A stretch of 50,520 bases of DNA from an uncultured Acetatifactor sp. (GTDB lineage Bacteria; Bacillota; Clostridia; Lachnospirales; Lachnospiraceae), in NCBI GenBank assembly GCA_947629645.1, contig CANREV010000020.1, positions 1 through 50,520 of the forward strand, read 5' to 3'. The notes beneath the pieces are model-generated. The model had not been told where the DNA came from. It saw only the letters and a list, made by a program, of their open reading frames with translations, and did not search any database. Position numbers and translations under genes: made by a program. Position 1 is the first letter of the stretch. Each line of letters starts with the position of its first letter. Below, one piece after another: positions 7,173 to 16,694 of this stretch.

Positions 7173-8540
7173 TTAACAAGCCAATGTACCGCATCCTTTC
7201 TTGGTCTTACGGAGAGTGATACCAAAATAAATACCACACAAAATAATCTGCATCACGGTGGATGCCGGCGTGGCAAGCCCGATATGAAACAGAGATACCT
7301 TGGCCTGCCGGCTCATAATCCATGAAACCGGAAGCCGTACTCCGAAAGCGCCGATGATGCCTTGAAGCATCACAAAGGTTGTACTGCTGCACCCGTTAAA
7401 ATACCCAACGAAGCAGAACAGGAACGATGTCAGCAGACAATCAATGGCATATGCTTTCAGATAGTCCGCCGCCGCCATAATAATTTCCGCGTCTTTGGCA
7501 AAGATTCTTGCCAGTAAATCGCCATGAAAAAAGGTGAAATATCCCATTACAACACCCACAGCCAAAGAAGAAGCAATACCGCACCATAGAGCTTTTCTGG
7601 CCCGGTCCGGTTTTCCCGCGCCAATATTCTGCGCTACAAAAGCAGACATGGATTGCATATAGGCCGAGGGAACCAGCATCAGAAAGCCGCACATCTTCTC
7701 CGCAACCCCTACGCCTGCTGATTCTGTCAGGCCCAGACTATTTACAATCGCAAGGATCGCAAGAAAAGAGATACTTACCAGCAGATCCTGAAGAGCGATA
7801 GGTATTCCAAGTTTCAGAATCTCTTTGATATAAACGCCTTTTAAGCGAATGCTTTTTACAGAGAATGCAAACGGTAATTCCCTTTTCCGGATGATAACAA
7901 GAGACAACGCTACACTTACCGCCTGTGCAAATACCGTGGCAACGGCCGTTCCTGCTGCACCCATCTGAAAGACAGCAACAAAAAGCAAATCACCGATAAT
8001 GTTCAAAACACAAGCGATAGCAACCGTTACGAGCGGTATTTTGGAATCGCCGATTCCCCTGAAAATACTGCCCACCAGGTTATAAGCAATAATAAATACC
8101 GCTCCCGCAGAACATATGATAATGTAGGCAACCGTCTCATCAAAGGCTTTCTCCGGGGCATGCATCACCTCGGCAAGTATTGGCGCCGCCAATATCATTA
8201 CAACAGTAAGTACTACAGCAAGCGCTCCAAACAACCCGATACCGCTGCCGATGATCCTGCCTGCCTCTTCTTTTTGTCCTGCGCCGATTTTCATACCGAC
8301 AAAGACTGTCAATCCCATAGCAAGTCCTGTAATTATACTCGTAATCGTCTGCATGACCTGACTGCCGGTAGATACGGCAGATACATATACATCGGCCATT
8401 TCGCCGCCAAATTGACCGACTACCAGCAAATCAACCGCACCGTACATAGTCTGTAAAAACAATGCCAGAAGCACTGGCAGAGCAAAACGTACTAATGGAG
8501 AAAAAATCCGTCCTTCCGTAAAATTCTGTGCCTGTTTCAT
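7173..8540 (-). CDS. MATE family efflux transporter
   Basis: This 455-residue protein has twelve predicted membrane helices in two halves, the layout of MATE (NorM/DinF-like) cation-coupled exporters of drugs and organic cations. The opening FTEGRIFSPLVRFALPVLLA and the following LFLQTMYGAVDLLVVGQFGG are typical of Clostridial MATE proteins. The frame is open to 8636, but AAGGAGGA precedes the ATG at 8540 (MKQAQNF), and the upstream part is a structured leader. The C terminus is short and ends KKGCGTLAC. The leader holds a promoter followed by a terminator hairpin, so expression may be conditional. The substrate cannot be predicted. A fragment of the gene lies at 5103-5188. Confidence 0.9.
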   Translation of the reverse strand: MKQAQNFTEGRIFSPLVRFALPVLLALFLQTMYGAVDLLVVGQFGGEMADVYVSAVSTGSQVMQTITSIITGLAMGLTVFVGMKIGAGQKEEAGRIIGSGIGLFGALAVVLTVVMILAAPILAEVMHAPEKAFDETVAYIIICSAGAVFIIAYNLVGSIFRGIGDSKIPLVTVAIACVLNIIGDLLFVAVFQMGAAGTAVATVFAQAVSVALSLVIIRKRELPFAFSVKSIRLKGVYIKEILKLGIPIALQDLLVSISFLAILAIVNSLGLTESAGVGVAEKMCGFLMLVPSAYMQSMSAFVAQNIGAGKPDRARKALWCGIASSLAVGVVMGYFTFFHGDLLARIFAKDAEIIMAAADYLKAYAIDCLLTSFLFCFVGYFNGCSSTTFVMLQGIIGAFGVRLPVSWIMSRQAKVSLFHIGLATPASTVMQIILCGIYFGITLRKTKKGCGTLAC

Positions 8541-8578
8541 TGAATTTTGTTCCTCCTTTGCCAAGTGATTTTTATAAC

Positions 8579-8631
8579 AAAAAATGCCGGATAAAGTGAC
8601 AGGTATTTCAACCTGTAGCCTTATCCGGCAT
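8579..8631 (-). terminator. Leader terminator (attenuator candidate) in front of the MATE gene
   Basis: On the minus strand ATGCCGGATAA pairs with TTATCCGGCAT (8621-8631 with 8584-8594). An inner ACAGGT/ACCTGT pair extends it, and TTTTTTG follows immediately. It lies between the promoter at 8672-8700 and the MATE ribosome site, so most transcripts would stop before the gene unless the hairpin is prevented. A smaller stem, AACATT/AATGTT, precedes it. A reading frame across the hairpin is in frame with the MATE gene and could be a leader peptide. Confidence 0.7.
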
Positions 8632-8671
8632 AACATTTCCCACGAATGTTCCGCCCTCCGTACTAAAGATA

Positions 8672-8700
8672 ATTATAACATGAGTATTACAAAACTACAA
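8672..8700 (-). promoter_or_regulatory. Sigma-A promoter of the MATE gene
   Basis: TTGTAG (8695-8700), 17-base spacer, TATAAT (8672-8677) on the minus strand. It sits about 130 bases before the MATE start, leaving room for the terminator-bearing leader. The gap from here to 8862 shows no gene I can support. Confidence 0.65.
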
Positions 8701-8862
8701 GCACATAATTATCTTAAATCAGCTTCCGGCAAGGCAAAGCATTATTCATCAACAGCTATTTATCTTTCTGTATGCTATACTATTTTCGTCCTGACACCGC
8801 CAATAATTTACAACTTTATACGCTTATGCGCAGGATAGACAGGACATAAAATGCGACCTGAA

Positions 8863-8897
8863 AATAATAACCACCGACTGAGCCGGTGGTTATTATT
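8863..8897. terminator. Strong terminator after the first LysM gene
   Basis: A perfect 14-base stem, AATAATAACCACCG (8863-8876) with CGGTGGTTATTATT (8884-8897), and a seven-base loop. The A/T-rich outer part gives T-rich ends on both strands. It starts five bases after the stop of the LysM gene at 8902 and would end that transcript. Confidence 0.85.
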
Positions 8898-8901
8898 TGT
8901 A

Positions 8902-11900
8902 TTATTTTACACGTACTTTCTGACCCGCATAGATATATTTCTGCTTTGCGATCTCAGGATTCAGATTCAGCACCGTCTTTAAGGACACGCCGTTTCTGCG
9001 GGCTATCTTATACAGACAATCGCCCTTCTGCACCACAGCAAAGACTCCCCCGGCCTCTCCGTTTACCAGACCTGCCACGGCGCGGCCCACAACGATGACC
9101 TGACCGGGATAAATAAGGTTCGGATTCTTGATCTGTGGATTCCATGACAGCAGCTGGGACAGCGTGATCCCAAACCTTACGGCAATAGCGCTCAAAGTAT
9201 CTCCCTTTACCACAGTGTACTGAGCATCGGCTGTCGTGGAAGCCGCGTTCAGGGAAGCGGCACCGCTGTTGTCGTCACTGTCATCATCACCGCTATCATC
9301 ACTGTCCGCATCGTCATCCAAAGCATAACCCACAACATAGTTCTGCGCCGCACGCTTTAAGGTGTCCGCGTCCGTTCTGAACTCAATACCCAGCGTGTGA
9401 GTACCCGTCTGCGCGGCCAGCGTCTGCGTCCTGATCGTGATTCTTGTACTGCCGGATTCCGAGGTATAATCTTCCCCTGATATCAGCTTCACGCCGTCCA
9501 GATACACATCCACAAATTCACCGTAAACACCCTGTGAAACCATAGTCTGCGCTTCCAGAGACGCCTGCTCTAAATCAATATTCTGCACGCGCTGTGAAAG
9601 CTCATAACCCTGATCCGTAGCGCCGTCCACGTTCGCGTCCGTGTTGTCCTGCACCACCAGAGTGTATGTCATTTCGCTGCTGCCAAAAGAACTGTAGCTG
9701 TTCGTCATGCGCACGGTAAACGTAAACTCTCCCGTTTCCCTGGGCACGCCGTAAATTTCCCCGTTGGGTTTTACGATCATACCTTCCGGCAGGGAGCCGC
9801 CATACAAATTATAGCTTACTTTATTCCAACTGTATTTATTGCTGTTTTGGATCATGGTTCCATAAGGCACATACAAAACTGCTTCTGGGATTTCCTTTGT
9901 AATGATTGTGGGATTGCCCACCGTACCGGTCAGCGTCAATACAAGCAAAGTTTTCCCAGCTGACTTAATCGTCAAAGTACCAGAAACATCTGTTCCGTCT
10001 TCCACTCCTTCTTTAGCTCTTATCCGAACCTTTGCAAGATTCCACAATTCGCCATAGTTTGCAGATTCTTTCGACCCATTATCTTCATTGGGCTGATACC
10101 CTACAAGATCTACAAACCCCAGCAAATCTTCATTGCCTTTCAACGTCCAGTATTCATCCAATTCTACCGTATTGGACACCAATTCTACGGACAATTTTTC
10201 CAAAGGTTGTGTACCCATATTAGCCAGCAGGATATCATGCACATTGTTATGGTAACTGTCAAGCATTATCTCTCTTGTGGAATAAATGATGCCGTCTTTT
10301 ACTTCTGTCTTCGCATCAGGATCCGACAAACTATTAAGATATAAACTTCCTTCTCCTTCAGAAGCCCGCACTACCTGTACCCAATAATTCTTTGCATTTT
10401 GTCCGTCTTCCGCTGCCACTGTATACTGTACGACTCTTGTAAAATCATGGAAACTTTCACCGCTGACCTCGGGGCTGGAACTACCCGCAGTATAAAGTTT
10501 CGCGTTTGATGATATCGAAAAAACAGGAGCAAGATTAGCCAGCTCTTCATCCGAAACATCTGGTCCTACCAAAACAGTCAGATAATTAAATTCACCATAA
10601 GAATCATCTGTATAACTTGCCTGATAGCATGGAATATATTTTCCTTCCTTGGTCTTAAATTGATAAAAGTTGACTTGTGCACCGCTACTGACACTGCTGG
10701 TGGGCCGTTCCTGATCACCTTCTTCCGTTTTAATGCAATATTGTGCTACTACCTGATCAGTATTACTTCCATAAACAATCGTCATGTATACGCCATTACT
10801 GTAATCAGCCGCATACCCGTCTTCACCAAAAAGTTCTTCTTTGATATCAATCGCTCCGGCCGCTGCCGCTTCCTCGGCAGAACTATAAAGACCTAAATAA
10901 GCTGCCGCAACAGCATCTGATCTTTCAATACCATCTATCCTAAAATCAAATTTCTGGTAATATGTGCCATCAACCGCATAACCTTTATACAATTTATATG
11001 TTACATAGTTGCATTGACCTTCATACCGAGAAACACTGGTCTGTACCATTTCAGATGACAGGCTTCCTGATTTCCCTCTCATCTGTAACCAATCTCTGGA
11101 AAGAGAATAGCCATTTGTCGTCAAAGTGAGATAAAAAGGTAAACAACCTGTCACATTTCCCGCATCGTCAAAAGAAACCATCGTCACCCAATTATCCTTG
11201 TTTCTCTGTACTAAATATCCTGCTCCTGCCTGTGTCATATCTGCACAAAGGATTTGGCTTGTGATTTCTTTTGCAGCCATAGCCTCTTCTGCCGTAACAT
11301 GATTGCCTTCATACACCCGCAAAGCATAGTTCCCTGCAAACACATCGGGATTGATTTGTAATGCAAGATATGCTTCATTGACAGCCCCTACCTCACTAGT
11401 GGCAACTGAAACATACATTCTGCGGGATTCTCTGTCATAATCAGAATAATAACTTCTGCTAGCGGAAGTGCTTTCATTGACAGACGGCAGTTCAATACGT
11501 TCCCCACGTTCATTTTGCGCATAGACTGTAGGTACAAGCCAATTCCGAGATTCCTTTGTTGTTACATTCAACCTGTATCGAACATTATCTGCATCAAGCT
11601 GATCTCCGGACCCCACGATAAATTCCCAGCTTTGAGAGGATCCATAATATGTATCTTCGCTCAAGTCGATTTTATCGCCCGACTGATTGACAGAATAATC
11701 ATCTTGACTATCATAAAGTTCTTTCCATACAATCGCATTTCCATCAGCCACATTGTCCCCTAACAGTGCTTTCACCGACACCTGCGTCAGCTCCACAGGA
11801 GTGTATGCTGATAAATCAACCGGTTGTAACCTGACCTCTTTGATAGGCAATAAAGAAATTGTTGCGATTCCCAAGAAATCTTTTTCCTCAGGATAAACCA

Positions 11901-12342
11901 CGATCGTATCCCCGCCTACTTCCAGAGACATCTGCGTCACGGCCGTACCGTCCGTCTCCGTCTCCACGCGGAAGGTATGTCCTCCCACTTCCACTGTGGA
12001 ATCCGGATCCATGAACCACTCGTTGGTGACTTCCTCTCCACAGGCAAACTGCACCTCATAAGGGAAAAAGGCGTTCAGCTCCGTCTTAATCGTATAGGAA
12101 CCATCCTCCGCGAAATAACCATCCGCAGAAGCGTATTCCGAGCCATCGCCTCCCGAAACATCACTTTCGGCAATACAGAAAAACCCATCACCGGTGTTAT
12201 AATAGACCGCTTCTGCAGCGGCCGTTTCCTCCTCCAAACCGGTCGATGAATCTTCCTGCGCACTTGAGGGCATTGTCGGCATTGCCAGCAGGGCTGCCAT
12301 CAAAAGCGCAATGCCGCCTTTTACAGGTTTCCACTTCATCAT
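8902..12342 (-). CDS. Secreted LysM-repeat surface protein, copy 1
   Basis: This 1146-residue protein has a signal peptide (MMKWKPVKGGIALLMAALLA, cleavage probably near SSAQ) and a long beta-rich body. Towards the C terminus comes a putative Ig-like domain (about 830-920, with GSLPEGMIVKPNGEIYGVPR, resembling He_PIG repeats), then an Asp/Ser-rich acidic linker and two LysM modules (YTVVKGDTLSAIAVRFGI and FAVVQKGDCLYKIARRNGV) that should bind peptidoglycan. It is most likely a wall-attached surface protein; the body's ligand or activity is unknown. The frame opens at 12369, but AAGGAG lies eight bases before the ATG at 12342. It is one of three tandem paralogues: its first ~180 and last ~250 residues are nearly the same as copy 2, while the middle is clearly diverged. 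Confidence 0.85.
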   Translation of the reverse strand: MMKWKPVKGGIALLMAALLAMPTMPSSAQEDSSTGLEEETAAAEAVYYNTGDGFFCIAESDVSGGDGSEYASADGYFAEDGSYTIKTELNAFFPYEVQFACGEEVTNEWFMDPDSTVEVGGHTFRVETETDGTAVTQMSLEVGGDTIVVYPEEKDFLGIATISLLPIKEVRLQPVDLSAYTPVELTQVSVKALLGDNVADGNAIVWKELYDSQDDYSVNQSGDKIDLSEDTYYGSSQSWEFIVGSGDQLDADNVRYRLNVTTKESRNWLVPTVYAQNERGERIELPSVNESTSASRSYYSDYDRESRRMYVSVATSEVGAVNEAYLALQINPDVFAGNYALRVYEGNHVTAEEAMAAKEITSQILCADMTQAGAGYLVQRNKDNWVTMVSFDDAGNVTGCLPFYLTLTTNGYSLSRDWLQMRGKSGSLSSEMVQTSVSRYEGQCNYVTYKLYKGYAVDGTYYQKFDFRIDGIERSDAVAAAYLGLYSSAEEAAAAGAIDIKEELFGEDGYAADYSNGVYMTIVYGSNTDQVVAQYCIKTEEGDQERPTSSVSSGAQVNFYQFKTKEGKYIPCYQASYTDDSYGEFNYLTVLVGPDVSDEELANLAPVFSISSNAKLYTAGSSSPEVSGESFHDFTRVVQYTVAAEDGQNAKNYWVQVVRASEGEGSLYLNSLSDPDAKTEVKDGIIYSTREIMLDSYHNNVHDILLANMGTQPLEKLSVELVSNTVELDEYWTLKGNEDLLGFVDLVGYQPNEDNGSKESANYGELWNLAKVRIRAKEGVEDGTDVSGTLTIKSAGKTLLVLTLTGTVGNPTIITKEIPEAVLYVPYGTMIQNSNKYSWNKVSYNLYGGSLPEGMIVKPNGEIYGVPRETGEFTFTVRMTNSYSSFGSSEMTYTLVVQDNTDANVDGATDQGYELSQRVQNIDLEQASLEAQTMVSQGVYGEFVDVYLDGVKLISGEDYTSESGSTRITIRTQTLAAQTGTHTLGIEFRTDADTLKRAAQNYVVGYALDDDADSDDSGDDDSDDNSGAASLNAASTTADAQYTVVKGDTLSAIAVRFGITLSQLLSWNPQIKNPNLIYPGQVIVVGRAVAGLVNGEAGGVFAVVQKGDCLYKIARRNGVSLKTVLNLNPEIAKQKYIYAGQKVRVK

Positions 12343-12410
12343 TACAAATTCTCCTTTCATATACTGCATGTCCTTAGGTCATTGAGAAAACCATTGTTTC
12401 ACAAAATATA

Positions 12411-12439
12411 AGTATAAACTATGTTTTTATATTTTACAA
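12411..12439 (-). promoter_or_regulatory. Promoter of LysM gene copy 1
   Basis: TTGTAA (12434-12439), a 17-base spacer and TATACT (12411-12416) on the minus strand, 69 bases before the start codon. The same promoter, with the same elements and spacing, precedes copy 2. Confidence 0.75.
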
Positions 12440-12470
12440 CTATTTTTTATTCTATAACGTAACCAAAAAA

Positions 12471-12509
12471 GCATATAGGTTCTGAACCGATTACGGTTCT
12501 CCTATATGC
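12471..12509 (-). terminator. Terminator between LysM copies 2 and 1
   Basis: GCATATAGG (12471-12479) pairs with CCTATATGC (12501-12509), and an inner GAACCG/CGGTTC pair extends the stem. On the minus strand TTTTTT follows at once. It insulates the promoter of copy 1 from read-through. A near-identical hairpin is at 16499-16537. Confidence 0.8.
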
Positions 12510-12658
12510 CCTTGGATTGTTACAATGATTCAGTTGATTTCTGGTCTGATACCCATTTCACTTTCAGATACTTTTTGAATCCTGTAAAACAGTCTATATG
12601 TATACCATATAAGCTTTTGTTAAAAATACAGGCGACTGGTTATTATAAACATTGTAAA

Positions 12659-12688
12659 GCAGGCCGCCGCTTTCCTGCGGCAGCCTGC
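12659..12688 (-). terminator. GC-rich hairpin after LysM copy 2
   Basis: GCAGGC-CGCCGC pairs with GCGGC-A-GCCTGC around TTTCCT. On the minus strand a short TTTA tail follows, so it is a fair but not ideal terminator about 90 bases after the stop of copy 2. The same hairpin is at 17265-17294 after copy 3. Confidence 0.55.
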
Positions 12689-12776
12689 CTGATTGCCAAG
12701 ACCTGATACCAGAGAAGAAATCAGACCATTCTTTTCATGATCCGGTCCATCATCCCGAAACATTTGACTGATATTA

Positions 12777-15700
12777 TTATTTTACACGCACTTTCTGACC
12801 CGCATAGATATATTTCTGCTTTGCGATCTCAGGATTCAGATTCAGCACCGTCTTTAAGAACACGCCGTTTCTGCGGGCTATCTTATACAGACAATCGCCC
12901 TTCTGCACCACAGCAAAGACTCCCCCAGACTCTCCGTTTACCAGACCTGCCACAGTGCGGCCCACCACGATGACCTGACCGGGATAAATAAGGTTCGGAT
13001 TCTTGATCTGTGGATTCCATGACAGCAGCTGGGACAGCGCGATCCCAAACCTTACGGCAATGGCGCTCAGGGTATCTCCCTTTACCACAATATATTGAGC
13101 ATTGGCATCCGCAAAAGCCGCTTTCCGTGCATCATCATCGCCACTATTGTCGTCATCATCGTTGCCAGCATCATTATACCCTACGTTCTGATCCGTATGA
13201 TCGTCTACTTTGTCCTCCCAAGCGTACTCCACGACATAGTTTTGCGCAGCTCGTTTTAACACACCTGCTTCCGTTCTGAATTCAATACCCAGCGTATGTC
13301 GGCCCGTCCGCGCAGCCAGCGTCTGTGTTCTGATCGTAATCCTTGTGCTGCCTGACTCCGAGGTGTAGTCCTCCCCTTTCACCAGCTTCAAACCATCCAG
13401 ATACACGTCCGTAAATTCATGATAAGCCCCCTGTGAAACTATGGTTTGTGTCTCCAATGTTGCCTGGGAAGTATCAATATCCTGTATACGTTGCAAAAGT
13501 TCGTAGCCCGGATCTGTCGCGCTGTCCACATTCTCATCCGTGTTATCTCTCACTATCATGGTGTATGTTCTATAACTGCTTTCAAAAGAACCGTGACTGT
13601 TTTCCATGCTCACAGAAAACGTAAATTCTCCTGTTTCTCTGGGCACACCATAAATCTCTCCATTAGGTTTTACAGTCATTCCTTCAGGCAAAGAACCATC
13701 TGCCAGAATATATTTTACCTCATTCTTACTGTATTTGTTATTATTTTGTATCACACTTCCATATGGCACATATAAGACTGCTTCGGGAATCTCTTCTGTG
13801 ATGATTTCAGGCGCACCTACCATGCCGGTCAGTGTCAATACAAGCAACGTTTTCCCAGCCGACTTGACTGTAAGAGTACCAGAAATTTCCGTTCCATATT
13901 TTACTTCCTCTTTTGCTCTTATACGAAGCTTCGCGAGATTCCATAATTCACCATTGCGGGGCTCTGTTCCCCCATCTAATTGATATTCTGCAAGATCCAC
14001 AAATCCCGACAGATCCTCATCACCCCTCAATGTCCAATAGTCATCCAGCTCTACCGTATCAGATACCAGTTCCACAGACAAGTTATCCAAAGGCTCTGTA
14101 CCCATATTAGCCAGTAATATATCATGCACATCCATAGAAAAATTCAGTATCGGTTCAAAACTCAATACCACTTCCCGAGTAGAATAAATGATACCATCTT
14201 TTATCTCTGTCTTTGCATCAGGATCCGCCAGACTATTGAGATATAAACTTCCTTTTCCCTCTTTGGCGCGCACTACCTGTACCCAATAATTTTCTGAATT
14301 CTCTCCGTCCTCCGAAATGACAGTATACTGAACAGGCTTTGAAAAATCATGAAAACTTTCCCCGCTGACCTCCGGACTGGAACTACCCGCAGTGTAAAGT
14401 TTCGCATGATATCCTAAAGAAAATTCTGGAGCAAGACTGGCAAGTTCTTCATCCGTCACATTCTGATCAACCAAAAAAGTCAGAAAATTAAAATCACTGT
14501 AGGAATCATCTTTACTTTTTACTTGGTAATATGAAAGGTACTCTCCCGCATTTGTCTTAAAATTGCTAATATATAAATCTGTTTCACCAGATAAACTATT
14601 ATCATCAGATTCAGTTTCCGAACTACTTTCTACATTGCTTTCCACTGTTTTAATACAATATTTAAAAACCTCTTGGTCGGGACCCACATTAAGGATCGCC
14701 GTCATGTATACACCATTGCTGTAATCATCCCCATATCCCTTTTCGGATATCACATCCGAAGTAATATCAACCGCACCGGCTTCGGCTGCTTCTTTCGCGG
14801 AATCATATAATCCCAGATAAACGGTCAGTGCATCCGGCCTGTAATTTGCATCTACATAAGGCCGAAATTTCTTATAATAAATACCGTCATCCGCATATCC
14901 CTTATACAACGTATAAGTTTGATAAATACATCCATCCACAGTGGTCGAACTTGGAAACTGTGCCACTTCTTCTCCAGCTTCCCCAATCAAGTATTCACTA
15001 TCGCCTACTCTATTAAAATCATATACAAGCAAGGAACACTCAACTGGCAGGCAACCTGTTACGTTTCCATCATTGTCAAAAGAAATCATCGTGATTGCCT
15101 GGGTTGATATTACTGGGAAGTGGTAATAGGTATACAAAAAACCAGCCCCCAGTTGTGTCATATCTGTGCAAAAGATCTGGTCGGTAATCTCTTTTCCTCG
15201 ACTCATTGCTTCTGACGCCGTAGTATATTTTCCTTGAAATGCTCGCAGATTGTATGTACCAGGAAATACATCAGGATTAACCTTCAACGAAACATACACT
15301 TCCTGAAATTCAGGTTCTGACCCTAATACACTGCTTCCAACATAAATAGATAGCCCTCCAACATCAATGTGTAGCCCTCGCTCTATATACCCGCTTCTGC
15401 TAAACATAGAAGAAGCAGGTGGCAGTTCAACACGTTCTCCCCATTCATTCAGCGCATAGACGGTAGGAATCAGCCAGTGAGAAGATGGCGTTGTCCGTAC
15501 TGACAATCTGTATCGAGTATTATCTGCACCAAGCTGACCTCCAGTGCCTACAATTATTTCGTAACTTGTGTCAGAATTAAAAACGGCATCTTTACTTAGG
15601 TCAATTATACTGCCTGACTGGACAGAATAATCATCGTAAGAACCATTATAATCGTAATCATCATCATAATTATCATTACATAACTTCCACGCAATCATGT

Positions 15701-16292
15701 CTCCATCGGCGACCTTGTCTCCCAGCAGCGCCTTTACAGAAACCTGTGTCAGTTCCACGGGAGTGTATGCCGATAAATCGACAGTTCCTAAATAATCCTC
15801 TTTGATAGGCAATAAAGAAATTGTTGCGATTCCCGAGAAATTTTTTTCCTCAGGATAAACCACGATCGTATCCCCGCCTACTTCCAGGGACATCTGCGTC
15901 ACGGCCGTGCCGTCTGTCTCCGTCTCCACGCGGAAGGTATGTCCTCCCACTTCCACTGTGGAATCTGGGTCCATGAACCACTCGTTGGTAACTTCATCTC
16001 CACAGGCAAACTGCACCTCATAAGGGAAAAAGGCGTTCAGCTCCGTCTTAATCGTATAGGAACCATCCTCCGCGAAATAACCATCCGCAGAAGCGTATTC
16101 CGAGCCATCGCCTCCCGAAACATCACTTTCGGCAATACAGAAAAACCCATCGCCGGTGTTATAATAGACCGCTTCTGCACCCCCCGAACCGGTTGAGGGA
16201 TCTTCCTGCGCACTTGAGGGCATTGTCGGCATTGCCAACAAAGCTGCCATCAAAAGCGCAATGCCGCCTTTTACAGGTTTCCACTTCATCAT
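12777..16292 (-). CDS. Secreted LysM-repeat surface protein, copy 2
   Basis: This 1171-residue paralogue of the protein at 8902-12342 has the same architecture: signal peptide, long beta-rich body, putative Ig-like domain (GSLPEGMTVKPNGEIYGVPR), acidic linker (rich in D, N and G) and two C-terminal LysM modules ending YAGQKVRVK. Residues up to about 185 and the LysM end are almost identical to copy 1. Between them the sequences drift strongly, with insertions such as a Tyr/Asp-rich stretch (DDDYDYNGSYDD) near residue 225. The ATG at 16292 follows AAAGGAG, the same context as copy 1. It has its own promoter and terminators. Likely cell-wall bound and exposed; function unknown. Confidence 0.85.
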   Translation of the reverse strand: MMKWKPVKGGIALLMAALLAMPTMPSSAQEDPSTGSGGAEAVYYNTGDGFFCIAESDVSGGDGSEYASADGYFAEDGSYTIKTELNAFFPYEVQFACGDEVTNEWFMDPDSTVEVGGHTFRVETETDGTAVTQMSLEVGGDTIVVYPEEKNFSGIATISLLPIKEDYLGTVDLSAYTPVELTQVSVKALLGDKVADGDMIAWKLCNDNYDDDYDYNGSYDDYSVQSGSIIDLSKDAVFNSDTSYEIIVGTGGQLGADNTRYRLSVRTTPSSHWLIPTVYALNEWGERVELPPASSMFSRSGYIERGLHIDVGGLSIYVGSSVLGSEPEFQEVYVSLKVNPDVFPGTYNLRAFQGKYTTASEAMSRGKEITDQIFCTDMTQLGAGFLYTYYHFPVISTQAITMISFDNDGNVTGCLPVECSLLVYDFNRVGDSEYLIGEAGEEVAQFPSSTTVDGCIYQTYTLYKGYADDGIYYKKFRPYVDANYRPDALTVYLGLYDSAKEAAEAGAVDITSDVISEKGYGDDYSNGVYMTAILNVGPDQEVFKYCIKTVESNVESSSETESDDNSLSGETDLYISNFKTNAGEYLSYYQVKSKDDSYSDFNFLTFLVDQNVTDEELASLAPEFSLGYHAKLYTAGSSSPEVSGESFHDFSKPVQYTVISEDGENSENYWVQVVRAKEGKGSLYLNSLADPDAKTEIKDGIIYSTREVVLSFEPILNFSMDVHDILLANMGTEPLDNLSVELVSDTVELDDYWTLRGDEDLSGFVDLAEYQLDGGTEPRNGELWNLAKLRIRAKEEVKYGTEISGTLTVKSAGKTLLVLTLTGMVGAPEIITEEIPEAVLYVPYGSVIQNNNKYSKNEVKYILADGSLPEGMTVKPNGEIYGVPRETGEFTFSVSMENSHGSFESSYRTYTMIVRDNTDENVDSATDPGYELLQRIQDIDTSQATLETQTIVSQGAYHEFTDVYLDGLKLVKGEDYTSESGSTRITIRTQTLAARTGRHTLGIEFRTEAGVLKRAAQNYVVEYAWEDKVDDHTDQNVGYNDAGNDDDDNSGDDDARKAAFADANAQYIVVKGDTLSAIAVRFGIALSQLLSWNPQIKNPNLIYPGQVIVVGRTVAGLVNGESGGVFAVVQKGDCLYKIARRNGVFLKTVLNLNPEIAKQKYIYAGQKVRVK

Positions 16293-16438
16293 TACAATTT
16301 CTCCTTTCATATACTTCTGCTTCATGGCTTTTGTTTATTTGTCCATTGCGATAGTCCAAATCCGAGTGTCGCTATCACATACTCCATGCAAATACCCTGT
16401 TTTATTTCACAGTATGAATCCATATTTTACAAAATATA

Positions 16439-16467
16439 AGTATAAACTATTATTTAACATTTTACAA
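16439..16467 (-). promoter_or_regulatory. Promoter of LysM gene copy 2
   Basis: TTGTAA (16462-16467), 17-base spacer, TATACT (16439-16444), the same as the promoter of copy 1 apart from spacer changes. It lies 147 bases before the start, a longer leader than in copy 1. Confidence 0.75.
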
Positions 16468-16492
16468 CTGTTTTTAATATTGTAGACGCACC

Positions 16493-16615
16493 AAAAAAGC
16501 ATATAGGTTTTGAACCGATTACGGCTCTCCTATATGCCCTGGGATTGTTACAATGATTCAGTTGATTTCTGGTCTGATACCCATTTCACTTCCAGATACT
16601 TTTTAAATCCTGTAA
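16493..16615 (-). repeat. Intergenic cassette, second copy, distal part
   Basis: This matches 12465-12590 closely, including the terminator and the coding-like tail FKKYLEVKWVSDQKSTESL. The match breaks at about 16616, where about 580 bases are present that the first copy lacks. The match resumes at about 17197. Confidence 0.75.
16499..16537 (-). terminator. Terminator upstream of LysM copy 2 promoter
   Basis: GCATATAGG and CCTATATGC arms with an inner GAACCG/CGGCTC pair (one mismatch), followed on the minus strand by TTTTTTGG. It would stop transcription coming from the small ORF and LysM copy 3 before the copy 2 promoter. Confidence 0.75.
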
Positions 16616-16694
16616 GAAATAAAACCCTTTTCCGAAAGAAAGGTTCAGGAATTGCATCTTCAAATCCTGCTTCAAAGGCTTTCAATCATTCATC

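Larger units (their letters stand above)
12465..12776 (-). repeat. Intergenic cassette downstream of LysM copy 2 (intact form)
   Basis: About 310 bases here recur after LysM copy 3 in two pieces (16493-16615 and 17197-17382). From the gene stop it holds a GC-rich hairpin, a stretch of about 150 bases, and the T-tailed terminator. A short frame inside ends FKKYLKVKWVSDQKSTESL before a stop; in the other copy only one residue of that run differs (E for K). It may be the tail of a lost gene. I see no intact gene in this 434-base gap. Confidence 0.75.

Noticed and set aside
7007..7237. A 76-residue minus-strand frame beginning MVFILVSLSVRPRKDAV
   Set aside because: It overlaps the end of the MATE gene and the degenerate sigG fragment read backwards, and has no ribosome site. 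It is a by-product of both.
9240..9330. Repetitive ATC/GTC-rich tract in LysM copy 1 as a microsatellite switch
   Set aside because: It encodes the Asp/Ser-rich linker with mixed codons and is not a clean repeat unit, so slippage is not strongly favoured there.
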